Positions 34,137 to 43,974 of a stretch of DNA of 64,000 nt are shown one piece after another (the first letter of the stretch is position 1; each line of letters opens with the position of its first letter). A program made the position numbers and the translations under genes. The DNA is taken from contig NZ_JAMTCJ010000001.1 of the NCBI RefSeq assembly GCF_024171815.1, positions 620,001 through 684,000 of the forward strand, in the 5' to 3' direction. Source of the DNA: Williamsia maris. Its GTDB lineage: Bacteria; Actinomycetota; Actinomycetes; Mycobacteriales; Mycobacteriaceae. The notes beneath the pieces were generated by a model. The model saw only the letters and a list, made by a program, of their open reading frames with translations, did not search any database and was not told where the DNA came from.

Positions 34137-34666
34137 TGCCCACGACTAACAACGACTCGTAGCGCTTCGCGGCCCTTCCCCTTCCAAGGAAGTCCACCCA
34201 AATCCAGAAGAACGTGAGAATGCTCTGCACACCCATGGAGCACTTTGATGTGGAAATGAGATATTCGCGATCGAGACTACGACCTCGATGCGGCGGAACA
34301 GGATTATGGTCTACGGCGGGTGGCAGAGCCATCCGACCGACCAGCCGTCTCGCTGCCGATCCTTAACAGTGCGTCGGGACGCTGTTGTGTCTTCGCCGCT
34401 CCCGCAACGTTGGAAATTCGCCAACCCTGTCGCCTGCATATGCACACGAGCTTCGAGCCGAAGCTCTTGAGCTTTGGGACACAAAAGCAGGTGAGCACGC
34501 GGCGCCCCCATGGCGTTGTCACACGCGCGAGTTGAGACCCCCATGCCGCGGGTATCTCCAAGAACCGGGGACAAAGTGGCGCTAGGTGCTAAGTCGACGA
34601 ACTACGTTCATGCGCCACGCCTCCACCAAAGATCCGACTGACCGCCTGATCTCGTATGCTGGGTGC
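34137..34666. other. Gene-poor stretch of the defence island
   Basis: About 530 bp with only short, incoherent frames on both strands. No RNA gene, repeat or insertion-sequence end is recognised. Probably degenerate spacer. Confidence 0.5.
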
Positions 34667-35515
34667 GTGGCAGAGGGAAGTGTGTGGGCGCGCTGGGAAG
34701 TCGATGTCTGCGTAGACGAATATTTCACGATTCTCACGCTCCAGATGAATGGCCAATCCTTTAACAAGAGTCACCGCGCAAAGACCTTGGCCCATAAACT
34801 GGATGGTCGAAGCGAAAAATCGGTGAAGAATAAGTACAGCAACATCAGTGCAGTCATGACCATGCTGGGTTACCCAACCGTGGACGGATACAGCCCCAGG
34901 TTCAACTACCAGAGAATTCTTGCGGATGCGATTCGGACACGTCTGATGTTGGATTCCGCGCTGCATGAAAGTGTCTTGGCAGCCGTCCAACGCCCCACGG
35001 TCAGGGCCGATATTGTCTACAACGCGGACCTATGGATCGAGGCCCCTACATTACACGCCCCGAGAGATTCGCGCGCAGAAGTTCAGGCGGATTTCGCTCC
35101 AGTGCGCCGCGACTACCTCGCACTTGAGGCACAGAATCAGCTGCTCGGCAAGGCTGGCGAGGAGTACGTTGTCGAACTCGAAATGAATCGACTCCGAGGC
35201 GAGGGAAGAATCGATCTGTCGGAGTGCGTCGAGCACGTCGCAACCACCCAGGGCGATGGCCTCGGGTACGACGTGCTGTCTTTCGACCGGGCGGGACGCG
35301 AGAAATTAATCGAGGTAAAGACAACCGCGTTCAATAAATACACGCCATTTTACGTGACGAAGAACGAAGTGAAACGATCCGAACGGGACGCTGCCAACTA
35401 CCATATTTATCGGTTATTCGATTTCCGAACGCAGCCGCGTATCTATAGCGTGCGCGGCGCGATATCCGAGAACTTCGAGCTCAACGCCACCACATTCTTA
35501 GCGCGGATTTCCTAA
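34667..35515 (+). CDS. DUF3883 restriction-endonuclease-like protein
   Basis: A 282-residue protein. The N-terminal 90 residues (WARWEVDVCVDEYFTIL, SNISAVMTMLG, GYSPRFNYQ) belong to a recurring N-terminal module of DUF3883 proteins. The C-terminal 120 residues are DUF3883, a PD-(D/E)xK nuclease-like fold: GKAGEEYVVELEMNRL, then GLGYDVLSFD and the catalytic-type LIEVKTTAF. GTG 34667 is preferred because the conserved region starts there; GTG 34586 and ATG 34610 are alternatives. Such proteins are frequent in restriction and defence loci; a nucleic-acid-cleaving role is inferred. Confidence 0.75.
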   Translation: MAEGSVWARWEVDVCVDEYFTILTLQMNGQSFNKSHRAKTLAHKLDGRSEKSVKNKYSNISAVMTMLGYPTVDGYSPRFNYQRILADAIRTRLMLDSALHESVLAAVQRPTVRADIVYNADLWIEAPTLHAPRDSRAEVQADFAPVRRDYLALEAQNQLLGKAGEEYVVELEMNRLRGEGRIDLSECVEHVATTQGDGLGYDVLSFDRAGREKLIEVKTTAFNKYTPFYVTKNEVKRSERDAANYHIYRLFDFRTQPRIYSVRGAISENFELNATTFLARIS

Positions 35516-35716
35516 ATTCATCCGACATAATCCAGCTCGCAAATGAGTGCAAACGCTAAGGCGGCCGCGACATCAACCGACACGGTCCGCAACAACAGAC
35601 GCCAACCGGCAGAATTCATCAGGCATTGGCGCCTCCGGCCGGTCGCGCGAGGCGGTGAGCACGCCAACCGCATTGCTGCCCTGTACGTAGGCGCCCACCG
35701 AGGTCGAATCCGATTG

Positions 35717-36201
35717 TTATGCTGCGGCACTCAGCCGGGTCGCCGCTGCGCGAACCACCACTACATCGCAGGGACGCAGGGACATCCGGCCGGCGTGGGC
35801 AGGATCGAGGAGTTCGATTCGAGAGACTCGGTATCCGTCTGCTGCCGGTACGGCGCCCACACTGTCGGAGACCGATTCACCACCGGTGATGACCGACTGG
35901 GCCAACGTGGGCGCGCGCCGTCCTTCGTGGCAAGGACACCCACCGTGGCCGAACGCAGCTGCCGTCCCGCCTGCTCGCCGACGATCGGCCCGCAGTCGGC
36001 AGGTGTCGTCGTCCCACCGATCCCCAACGGCGCCGTGTTCGGTAACCGCGTCACCTCATACCCAGACAAGAAGTCGTCGGCCGTGAGAAAGAGGCCTGAA
36101 TGCCGGAGGTGGACTCGAACCCAGACCACGGTGGCGGCAACGGCGATCGTGACGCCTGCTGAAGCGATCAACGCGAACTCTGCCCGAAGCCGCGTCGACA
36201 A
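35717..36201 (-). pseudogene. Frameshifted membrane-anchored extracytoplasmic protein
   Basis: From TTG 36201 (AGGGG upstream) the frame encodes a signal-anchor (FALIASAGVTIAVAATVVWV) and an exported domain (LFLTADDFLSGYEVTRLP, TTTPADCGPIV). At a run of GC dinucleotides (35911-35918) coherent coding moves to another frame (LAQSVITGGESVSD onward, ending AATRLSAAA). Removing one GC pair restores one protein of about 160 residues. It resembles small extracytoplasmic sensor-like or lipoprotein-like proteins of Mycobacteriales. Confidence 0.55.
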
Positions 36202-36541
36202 AAATCCCCTCTGCAGACCCGCATTGCCAGATGGTCCTCGGCTCGTCGACGTTCGCCGACAGCTTTACAATCGACGTTACCGACTCGACGGATAGACGCT
36301 CCCTCGTTCCGGACGACCTGCCGGGGTCCGCGACCCCTGCGAATCGAAGAGCGATCAGACCGAGGATGGTGCCGGTCTCGGCCGCACGGCCAGAGGCGCG
36401 ATGAAGTACTCCGACGAGGTATCGGTCATCGCGAAGCTAACCGCTCGACCGGCGTTCGTGCGGCAATTGGGCGCCCGCACCGCATGTCCGCAGTTAACGG
36501 GCGACATGCGATCCGCTCGCGGGACTCGACGATTTCGTGTT
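36202..36541. other. Intergenic stretch between remnant and toxin operon
   Basis: About 340 bp without a supported gene or recognisable element. It separates the defence island from the Rhs toxin operon. Confidence 0.5.
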
Positions 36542-36811
36542 CTAGTTGTTAGGCCGGCTTTTGATACGTCCGAGTCTGGCTATTGCTGAAAGACCGTCGC
36601 TTGGCGTCCTGGGATCGCTCCATTTCGCGCCGTTAGCGAGCCACTGATCTCGGTAGTTAGATGCCGCAGCCTCCGTGTAGTCCTCGTTGCCGTACTCGAC
36701 CCCGCAACACGGACAGATCTCATAAGTCGGCGACAATCCGTCTAAACCCCACGGTGGATCGGCCGGCTCGAAACCGCACACCCGGCAATAGCGCGTTCCG
36801 TCATTGCGCAT
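36542..36811 (-). CDS. Zinc-ribbon protein, candidate immunity protein for Rhs toxin
   Basis: An 89-residue protein with two Cys pairs (YCRVCGFEP and CPCCGVEYG) around a conserved PPWGLDGLSPTYEI segment, and a C-terminal NYRDQWLANGAKW. This small zinc-ribbon family is widespread. ATG 36811 overlaps the 3' end of the Rhs gene by 11 bp, the normal place for a cognate immunity gene. Immunity function is inferred from position and has no motif support. Confidence 0.7.
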   Translation of the reverse strand: MRNDGTRYCRVCGFEPADPPWGLDGLSPTYEICPCCGVEYGNEDYTEAAASNYRDQWLANGAKWSDPRTPSDGLSAIARLGRIKSRPNN

Positions 36812-39800
36812 TAAAGTACTCCAACCCGTCCTTGGGTTTGAAGTACGTTCTCGGCGCTCCACCTAAATTCATTACCGCAAACCTATTCGTCGCCGGGTCG
36901 TACACAAGCACGTCACCGTTCGGGCGGGTCTTCAACAACGCCTCCGCAGGCGGGTTCCTCAGAAATTCCTGTGCGTCAGCGACGTATTCCAATGCGTTGC
37001 GAACCTCCGGGAACTCACTCCCGTGTTTTTGGAAGTGCTGGAAGGCGTTCTCTACCGGTGAGCGCGAGCCGGTCTCGGTCCACAGAGGCTGCTGTATCCG
37101 CGCGGATGTCGGGATTCGATCGCCTGAACACCCGGCTGGCATCAAACCCAGCGGATCGCACGAGGTGTTCGGATTGGGTGGGTACGCATAGGGGTTGGGC
37201 GCCGGTGACAAGCCCAGCGGATCCGGCGTGAGATATCGCCCGGTGTCTGGGCTGTAGTACCGCATGAGGTTGTAGAACAGGCCTGACTCGTCGTCCGCGT
37301 ACTGCCCTGGAAAGCGCAGGGGTGTCGACTCGCCCGTCCAGGCGGACTGGCCCCACAACGTCGTCGTGGCGCGACCGGCGAAAGCGCCCGTGTCGGGGTC
37401 AAGCAAACCGACCGGCATACCGATCTGATCGGACACGATTGCGTAGAACCGTTGATCCACATCGCTTTGCGGCATCGTCGACGTGGACAGGTCGGTCTCG
37501 AGGCCCGCCATGTTGAGCAGACCGCCCGACGACAGCGCGGGTCCCGCCTGCCGTGAGACGGTCAGCTGCGCCAGCGGAGTGAGCCCACCCGGCGCGTAGA
37601 CCCATGCAAGGCCGTCACCCGACGTGTCGTCGATCTGCTCGACAAGCTGCGTTCCCGACCACACGAACGACGTCCGCGTCCCGTCGTCGGCGACCTTGGC
37701 GACGCGCCGACCTATCGGGTCGTACTCGTACCCCCAACGCCGACCACTCGGATCGACCACCTCCCGCAACCGATCCCAGGCATCCCAGCCATAGCGCCAC
37801 ACATCAGGCTTGCGGCTCAACCTCCGCCGAACCACCTGAACCACACGCCCGGCACCGTCGTACCCGTACGACGCCCGCCCGTCGTCCATCAACCGGCCGT
37901 CGCGGTACTCCCACCCTGCTCGCTCTCCCCCGTCGCCCGCTCCCCCGGCGACGATGTTGCTGCTGGCGTCGTAGGCGAACGATTCCACCAACGTCCCCGC
38001 AGCGTCGGTCACCGACCGGACGCGGCCAATCGGGTCCAGGTCGAAGCGGGCGTTCCGAGCGACTGCTTCGCCGGCGGGGCCTTCCCCCGTCACCGACACC
38101 AGTGCTCCGTCGGCCCGGTAGGCGAATCCGCTCGACGCCGCAACGCGTTCCGGCTCAGGATCGGTGAGTCCGAAGTTGATGCGACCGGGATCGGTCAGCC
38201 CGGCTACAACCGACCGACGCGTCAACCGGCCCGCTGCATCCCACTGGGAGTCGATCGCCGACGTGCCGAACGACCGCCTGGTCTCGCGACCGACGGCATC
38301 GGTGGCGACATCGATGATTCGGTCGCCGACCGTCATGCCTGCGAGGACGCCTCGCGCGTCGTAGCCGTATCCCGCCGCGACACCGGCTGGCGTGATCCGC
38401 TCGGTCAGGTTGCCGCCGGCGCTCCACCGCGACAACACCGCCGCCGCGTTCCACGACTCCGACACGGTGCGGCCCACCGCGTCGTACCCGAGGTCGAGCT
38501 GCCCGAAACCATTGCTCGCCGACACCATTCGTCCCGCGGCGTCGTAGCCGTACTCGACCACCTCGTCACCGGAACGTTCCGCGACCAGCCTGCCCACCGC
38601 ATCGTACGAGTAGCTGATGCGCTCCCCCGCGCCGTTCATCTTCGACGCGAGACGCCCGGCGTCGTCGTAGGCGAACGTCGTTTCCGCACCGGCGAAGTCG
38701 ACCTCACGCGCCACCCGACCATCGGGGAAGTACTCATAGGTCCAGCGCCGACCGAGCGGGTTGACGACCCCGATCAGGCGCCGTGCGCGGTCATATTCGA
38801 ACGTGGTGCGTGACCCGTCGTTGTCGATGCGGGCGACGGGCAGATCGTAGAACCCGTACTCCCACCGGGTGACCGCGCCGACCGCGTCGGCGTGCGATAG
38901 CCGATTGCCCTCACCGTCATAGGTCCACGTCTGCGAACCACCGTCCGGCGCGATCTCCGCGAGCAATCGACCCTCGAGGTCGTAGCGTCGCTGCGTCACC
39001 GCACCGTCGGCGGCGACGACCCGCACCGGTCGTCCGAAGTCGTCGTACTCGACGCTGGCCGTGTTACCCTGCGGGTCAACGACACTGGTGGGCAACCCGG
39101 CCGCATTCGCGGCGAACACCGTCCGGCGGCCGTCGGCGTCGGTGGACTCGGTCGGCACGCCGGAGGCGGAGTACCCGACGGTCCGTACCGCGCCGGCCGG
39201 ATCGGTCACCGACACCGGGTTGAGGTCGACGTCGTACCCGATGGCCTGGACCGCGCCGTCGGCGGCGACAACCCGCGACGGCCGACCGGGCGCTGCGTAT
39301 CCGATGGTCGTCGCGGCTCCGGACGGGTCGGCGATGCGGACGAGATCGCCCTCGTCGTTGTAGTCGTAGGTGGTGACGGCCCCGGTGGGGTCGGTGGAGC
39401 TGATCGGGTTGCGGCGGACGTCCCAGCGCGTGAAGGTGGTGCGGCCCATCGGATCGGCCATGCGCTGCGGCCGTCCGTCGACGTCCATCCCGTAGAACGT
39501 GGTGGCTCCGACCGCGTCGGTGTACGCGGTGACACTGCCGGTGCCGTCGCCCAGATCGCGGTAGTCGAACCGACCGGCCCACACTCCGCCGACGCCGGAC
39601 TGGTACACGATCCGTCCCTGGTCGTCGTAGACGTTCTTGTAGGTCTGACCGATCGAGTCGCTCCACGACACCATCCGGTGATCGTCGTCGTACGCGAATC
39701 GGGTGGTGGCGCCCTCGGCATCGGTGACGGCGACGAGATTGCCCTCGTCGTAGCCGAATTCGCGGAGTGTCGTGGAGGTGACACCGGCGTCGGACATGCT

Positions 39801-42800
39801 GATCGCTCGGTATCGGATGACCCGGCCGCCGGCGGAATCGATGGCGAGCCGGTACCCGCCGGAGTGTTCAACCGACACCGGCACACCCATCGTGCTGTAT
39901 CCGATGATGATGCGGTTGCGATGACGGTCGGTGATCGCGGACAGCGAGAACGCCTGCGCAGCAATGTCGGCACCACCGAGTTGCGGCTTGGGGTCGAACC
40001 ACAGCGAGCGGTCACCGGTGCGGTCGGTGAGGACGTAACCGCCCCGAGGGGTACGGCCTAGACGCCACACCCGGCCGACGACCGGATGCACTTCGTCGTC
40101 GCCGTCGACGGGCGGGAAGCGCAGCACGACCCCGTCGGGGTCGATGGTGGTGACACCGTCGTCGTCGGCGACCACCCGCGCGTCCAGGGTGCTCGACCAG
40201 CTCGGACCGAACCAGTGGCCACTGCGGTACCCGGAGCGGTGGCACCGGACCATCGTCAGCGGGAGGACGCCGGGCAGCGCGACATCGGTTGCCGGCAAGA
40301 AATATTCACCCGTCGCGACATCGACCGGCTCACCGGTGGACGTACAGTCCTTCGGCTCGGTGGACGCCTTTGCCGGATCACCATCGGGCGTAGAGGCGTC
40401 GATATTGGGCGTCTCGACTGGGTCCGCCTGCCCGTCCGGCGAATCCGCGCTTTCGGGCTTCCCGCCGCCGACGTCACGACCGGTCGCGGTTTCCGCGGAC
40501 CGGCCGCCGGCCGGCGCCACCGTCTCACCCTGACGGGTGGCCACCGCGGCCGCGCCACCCGGATCATCTGGCTTGTTATGCCCTGCGTGCGACGGCCCGC
40601 GGGGGTCAGCCACCGTCGATGGCTTGACCGGCTGACCAGGCGCATCGGCGCCCGGACCATGCCGCGGGGAAAGACCGGGGTCGCGCGGCACCGACGGCGG
40701 ATCAGCTCGACCACCCACGCCATCTGACTTCGGTTGTACGGGATCCACCCGGCCCTGGGGCTCCACACGGTTGGGCGGTTCGATGCGCTGCGGCGTGGCG
40801 TCATGGGTGGGCCGCACGTCGTGCGTCGGGGACGGCGCATGCGGCACGGGGGCAGGCGGATCCACCGATGCAGATCGGGTGTGAGCCGGTGGCGGCGGGG
40901 TTTGGTCGGTTGCCTCACCGCCGTTGTGAGGCGACGACGATCCGGGATCACGCGCCGGGACATCGTCGGCGTGCGACGGAACCGGATCGGGTTCCTTCGT
41001 CGGGAGGTCATCGTGCAGCCGCGGCGGCGGGTCGGCGTTCGGGGCGGTCGGCTCCTCAACCTTCGACACCGGCGCGACGTCGTGGTCCCGCGGCGTCCCG
41101 GACGGCTCGTCGGCCTTCGGTGGGGCGACATCGTGGTCTTGCGGCGTCAGGGACGGCTCGTCGGCCTTGGGCGGAAGATCGTTGTGGATTGGTTCGGGAT
41201 CTTTGGCCGCCGGCGCATCGGAGCCGTCGGGACGGTTGACCAGGTCGGGGTCATCCGGCGCGGGCTTGTCCGGGGCGACGGGATCCGCGGGCTTGTCTGC
41301 CGGGGTGGTGTCGGCGGTCGGGCGGTCCGCTGCGGGCGAGTCAGCTCCGTCGTGAGGGGCAGACGAACCGTCGGCAGGCTGGTCGTGGGGCGCTGCGGTG
41401 TCGCCACCCGGCCGTTCTGGTGTCGTCGCACCGGCGTCGCTGTCCGGGTCCTTCGCGGCCGGGGCTGCCGAATCGCGCTCGGCCGCAACCGGTCCGTCGT
41501 TGCGTCCCGCATCGGCGCCGCGGCTCTCACCGGCGCCGGCGGACTCGGACGCGCGAGGCGCCTCGGAGGGGTGCGATATCGGCGGCCGCGCACTCGATGC
41601 CGCGTCGCGCGCACCGGCACCGACATCCCGCGACACCGACTCCACCCCGCGTGCACTGCTCGTTGCCACGGTGCGTGACGCGGTGGCAGCCTCGCGGGTG
41701 GCCGCGCTCGCCGCCGTCGCGGCTTCACGGGCTCCGGCGGCACCGGTGCGGGTGACCCCCGACAGCGCTCCGGCCCCCTTCGGACCGGGTGCGGCGAGCG
41801 ACATGATGTTCGCGGTCAGCGAGCCCGCGGCCTGGGCAGGGTCCTTGTCCCACCCGTTGCCGAGGAACGCCTTGCCGAACTCCTCCGGATGGGCGGCCAT
41901 CGACGTCAGTCCGGCTCCAAGAGCCGTTGCGTTGCGGGCGTACTCGGCCGGGTGGGCCATGTTGTACGGATCGGACGGGTTGACGGTGCGGACCATCTTG
42001 ACGGTGTCGGTGACCACGCTCGCCGCGCCGACCGCGAAGTGGTCTTTCATGATGTTGAACGTGGTCGACGCATCGTCGAGAGTGTCGGCCAATCGTGATG
42101 CGGCACCTGCCAGTTCCGGTGCTTTGTCGGCTGCGCCCTTGAGCGCGCCGGCAGCACTGTCGGCCGCCGAGTTGCGATGCTCGCGCGCAGCGCGCAGCAC
42201 CCGGTTGGCCTCGTCCTTGAGAGCCGGGCCGGGGTCGGGACCGAACGTCGGCATCGTCGGCTTCACATCGGTGGCGCCGCTGTTGTAGCTGTCGGCGGCA
42301 GAGTTGTAGGCGTCGGTGCGCCGGTTCTTGTCGTCGGCCCACGCATCGTGTTGGCGCTTGGCCTCTTTCCAGAGTCGGACCGCTTCGGCGGCCTGCGTCT
42401 GCGACCAGGTGACAGCGTCGGCGAGACCGTTCAGCGCGGTGCCCGCAGCCTCGCAGGCATCGGCGGCGGTGAACCACTTGGGGAACTCCGCGGCCGTCTT
42501 CGCGTCGTACCCCTCGGACGCCTCACCGCCCCAGTCTCCGACCGAGATGCCGCGCAGCCCTTGCCCGCCGGTGTCCAGCGACCCCGACATCGTCGACAAC
42601 TTGCCGGCCCGGTCATGCATCGCCCCGGGATCGCCGTGGACCAGTTCCTTGGGATCCTCGGTCTCGTCGAGCGACTTCTCATCCGGGGTGGCGCCGAGCT
42701 GATCGGCGAGGGTGTCGCCGAAGTCCTCCACCGCATCGGCGGCACCGTCGAGTCCGACGGCGCGCATCCCGTCGGCGAGGACGTCGGTGCCGGCGTCGAC

Positions 42801-42875
42801 GACGTTGCCGACGGCCTTCTCGCCGGCATCGAGTGCTTTCTCGCCGAACGAGACGACATCGTCGAGAATGCCCAC
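36801..42875 (-). CDS. Rhs/YD-repeat polymorphic toxin with type VII-type N terminus
   Basis: A 2,024-residue protein. Residues 1-330 are a helical type VII substrate-like domain (VGDWGGEASEGYDAKT near 110). Residues 430-840 are a disordered Pro/Asp/Ala linker. A DUF6531 entry motif (STGEPVDVATGEYFLP) starts near 840, and YD repeats fill 900-1850. The Rhs core end (PGQYADDESGLFYNLMRYY, then GRYLTPDPLGL) lies at 1855-1890. The C-terminal 110 residues after CDPLGL (FQHFQKHGSEFPEVRNALEY, KTRPNGDVLVYD, GAPRTYFKPKDG) resemble BECR-fold RNase toxins, with a likely catalytic H-x-x-K-H. The class of toxin is tentative. Confidence 0.93.
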   Translation of the reverse strand: MGILDDVVSFGEKALDAGEKAVGNVVDAGTDVLADGMRAVGLDGAADAVEDFGDTLADQLGATPDEKSLDETEDPKELVHGDPGAMHDRAGKLSTMSGSLDTGGQGLRGISVGDWGGEASEGYDAKTAAEFPKWFTAADACEAAGTALNGLADAVTWSQTQAAEAVRLWKEAKRQHDAWADDKNRRTDAYNSAADSYNSGATDVKPTMPTFGPDPGPALKDEANRVLRAAREHRNSAADSAAGALKGAADKAPELAGAASRLADTLDDASTTFNIMKDHFAVGAASVVTDTVKMVRTVNPSDPYNMAHPAEYARNATALGAGLTSMAAHPEEFGKAFLGNGWDKDPAQAAGSLTANIMSLAAPGPKGAGALSGVTRTGAAGAREAATAASAATREAATASRTVATSSARGVESVSRDVGAGARDAASSARPPISHPSEAPRASESAGAGESRGADAGRNDGPVAAERDSAAPAAKDPDSDAGATTPERPGGDTAAPHDQPADGSSAPHDGADSPAADRPTADTTPADKPADPVAPDKPAPDDPDLVNRPDGSDAPAAKDPEPIHNDLPPKADEPSLTPQDHDVAPPKADEPSGTPRDHDVAPVSKVEEPTAPNADPPPRLHDDLPTKEPDPVPSHADDVPARDPGSSSPHNGGEATDQTPPPPAHTRSASVDPPAPVPHAPSPTHDVRPTHDATPQRIEPPNRVEPQGRVDPVQPKSDGVGGRADPPSVPRDPGLSPRHGPGADAPGQPVKPSTVADPRGPSHAGHNKPDDPGGAAAVATRQGETVAPAGGRSAETATGRDVGGGKPESADSPDGQADPVETPNIDASTPDGDPAKASTEPKDCTSTGEPVDVATGEYFLPATDVALPGVLPLTMVRCHRSGYRSGHWFGPSWSSTLDARVVADDDGVTTIDPDGVVLRFPPVDGDDEVHPVVGRVWRLGRTPRGGYVLTDRTGDRSLWFDPKPQLGGADIAAQAFSLSAITDRHRNRIIIGYSTMGVPVSVEHSGGYRLAIDSAGGRVIRYRAISMSDAGVTSTTLREFGYDEGNLVAVTDAEGATTRFAYDDDHRMVSWSDSIGQTYKNVYDDQGRIVYQSGVGGVWAGRFDYRDLGDGTGSVTAYTDAVGATTFYGMDVDGRPQRMADPMGRTTFTRWDVRRNPISSTDPTGAVTTYDYNDEGDLVRIADPSGAATTIGYAAPGRPSRVVAADGAVQAIGYDVDLNPVSVTDPAGAVRTVGYSASGVPTESTDADGRRTVFAANAAGLPTSVVDPQGNTASVEYDDFGRPVRVVAADGAVTQRRYDLEGRLLAEIAPDGGSQTWTYDGEGNRLSHADAVGAVTRWEYGFYDLPVARIDNDGSRTTFEYDRARRLIGVVNPLGRRWTYEYFPDGRVAREVDFAGAETTFAYDDAGRLASKMNGAGERISYSYDAVGRLVAERSGDEVVEYGYDAAGRMVSASNGFGQLDLGYDAVGRTVSESWNAAAVLSRWSAGGNLTERITPAGVAAGYGYDARGVLAGMTVGDRIIDVATDAVGRETRRSFGTSAIDSQWDAAGRLTRRSVVAGLTDPGRINFGLTDPEPERVAASSGFAYRADGALVSVTGEGPAGEAVARNARFDLDPIGRVRSVTDAAGTLVESFAYDASSNIVAGGAGDGGERAGWEYRDGRLMDDGRASYGYDGAGRVVQVVRRRLSRKPDVWRYGWDAWDRLREVVDPSGRRWGYEYDPIGRRVAKVADDGTRTSFVWSGTQLVEQIDDTSGDGLAWVYAPGGLTPLAQLTVSRQAGPALSSGGLLNMAGLETDLSTSTMPQSDVDQRFYAIVSDQIGMPVGLLDPDTGAFAGRATTTLWGQSAWTGESTPLRFPGQYADDESGLFYNLMRYYSPDTGRYLTPDPLGLSPAPNPYAYPPNPNTSCDPLGLMPAGCSGDRIPTSARIQQPLWTETGSRSPVENAFQHFQKHGSEFPEVRNALEYVADAQEFLRNPPAEALLKTRPNGDVLVYDPATNRFAVMNLGGAPRTYFKPKDGLEYFNAQ

Positions 42876-42884
42876 AGGCGCGGC

Positions 42885-43394
42885 CTAGCGTCCGAGGATC
42901 GGGCCGGCGCCGCTCGCCACGCCGCCGAGGTTGTTCGCGGCCTGCGGCAAATCGTTCTTCATCGAATCGAGATTGGTGTTGATCTCCTCGCGGACCGCGT
43001 CGAACGACTCCTGTGACAGGTCCGGGTTGGCGAGGCGGTCCTTGTTGTAGTCGACGAGGTCGCCTGCCGACATGTCGTCGGTGCCGCGGGTGATGATGTT
43101 GCCGTCGGCGTCTTTGACGCTTTCCTTCTGCAGGCTGGGGTCGCCGACGAGGTCGTTGGCGAAGTCCTTCAGCGCGTTGGCGGTGTACTGCTCTTGCTTC
43201 TCGTACATGCCGGCGCCGAGGTGGAGTTTGTGGGCGATGTCGTTGGCGGTCTGGACCAGGGCGCGCATGCCCCATTCCCAGCGTTCGCAGAAGGTGTCCA
43301 TGGCCGACTTCGCCGACTCGCGGCTCATCTGTCGCCCGGAGAGCTCGAGGTCGTTGAAGCCGCGACCGGTCTGCCCGGCGTACGACCCGATCAC
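42885..43394 (-). CDS. Esx-like helical partner of the Rhs toxin
   Basis: About 169 residues with ESX-substrate character (SAMDTFCERWEWGMRALVQTA, then AGMYEKQEQYTANALKDF). It sits 9 bp upstream of the Rhs gene and probably chaperones or co-exports it. GTG 43394 is the first canonical start. However, the same frame stays open and protein-like upstream (IDVRADPKALQQAATGING) to the end of the previous gene, where the expected initiator position is GTC or ATA. The true N terminus may therefore be about 29 residues longer. Confidence 0.8.
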   Translation of the reverse strand: MIGSYAGQTGRGFNDLELSGRQMSRESAKSAMDTFCERWEWGMRALVQTANDIAHKLHLGAGMYEKQEQYTANALKDFANDLVGDPSLQKESVKDADGNIITRGTDDMSAGDLVDYNKDRLANPDLSQESFDAVREEINTNLDSMKNDLPQAANNLGGVASGAGPILGR

Positions 43395-43474
43395 CGGGGC
43401 ACCCGACAGCCCGTCGATGACCCCGTTGATTCCGGTTGCGGCCTGCTGCAGCGCCTTCGGATCTGCGCGAACGT

Positions 43475-43837
43475 CTATGACGACCCCCGAGAGTCGAGTG
43501 CTTCCGGCGGAAACACCATCACGTCGGCCTGGTGCGCATCGATGACGAGCCCCGTCGGCACCGGCCCTTGAGTGACGACCCTATCGATCAATGCCGCGCC
43601 GGTCACCTCGGACGCCTGAACGGATGCGAGGTCACGCTCGGCCGCGACCGCGAACTCCTGCGCCCGTACCCAGGTGGTGAAGGCGAGCATCCAGGGCACT
43701 TCCCCATACATCAGGGTGAAGTACCGATCATTGTGGTCGAGCGGTACATAGAGCACCTGGTCACGAAGGGCCTCGAGCAACGCGGGCGGCTGGCCGTATC
43801 CACCGAAGAACGCGGCACGTTCCTGTTCGAAGTCCAT
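43475..43837 (-). CDS. SseB-like protein leading the Rhs toxin operon
   Basis: A 120-residue protein beginning MDFEQERAAFFGGYGQPP. LYVPLDHNDRYFTLMYG and WMLAFTTWVRAQEFA fit an SseB-type domain like that in the first gene of the two ESX modules in this window. ATG 43837 has GGGGGA upstream; the longer frame from 43909 is rejected. Likely an adaptor or chaperone for the Esx-like and Rhs proteins that follow (inference from recurring gene order). Confidence 0.72.
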   Translation of the reverse strand: MDFEQERAAFFGGYGQPPALLEALRDQVLYVPLDHNDRYFTLMYGEVPWMLAFTTWVRAQEFAVAAERDLASVQASEVTGAALIDRVVTQGPVPTGLVIDAHQADVMVFPPEALDSRGSS

Positions 43838-43974
43838 GCGTCCCCCGTTCTCATCGCGGGCGGCCCCTCGCCTGCCGCCCCGGCATCGCAACGATATCCA
43901 TCGCCCCACTCGAGCGTCGTCGGGAAGCGACCTTCCCTATGGAAACCGAACCGGACCGCGCAGCTACAGCGGAT

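Noticed and set aside
36801-42875. Wall-associated (non-toxin) YD protein interpretation
   Set aside because: The variable C terminus after the DPLGL motif, a downstream overlapping small gene and an upstream Esx-like gene are the hallmarks of a polymorphic toxin rather than a cell-wall protein.
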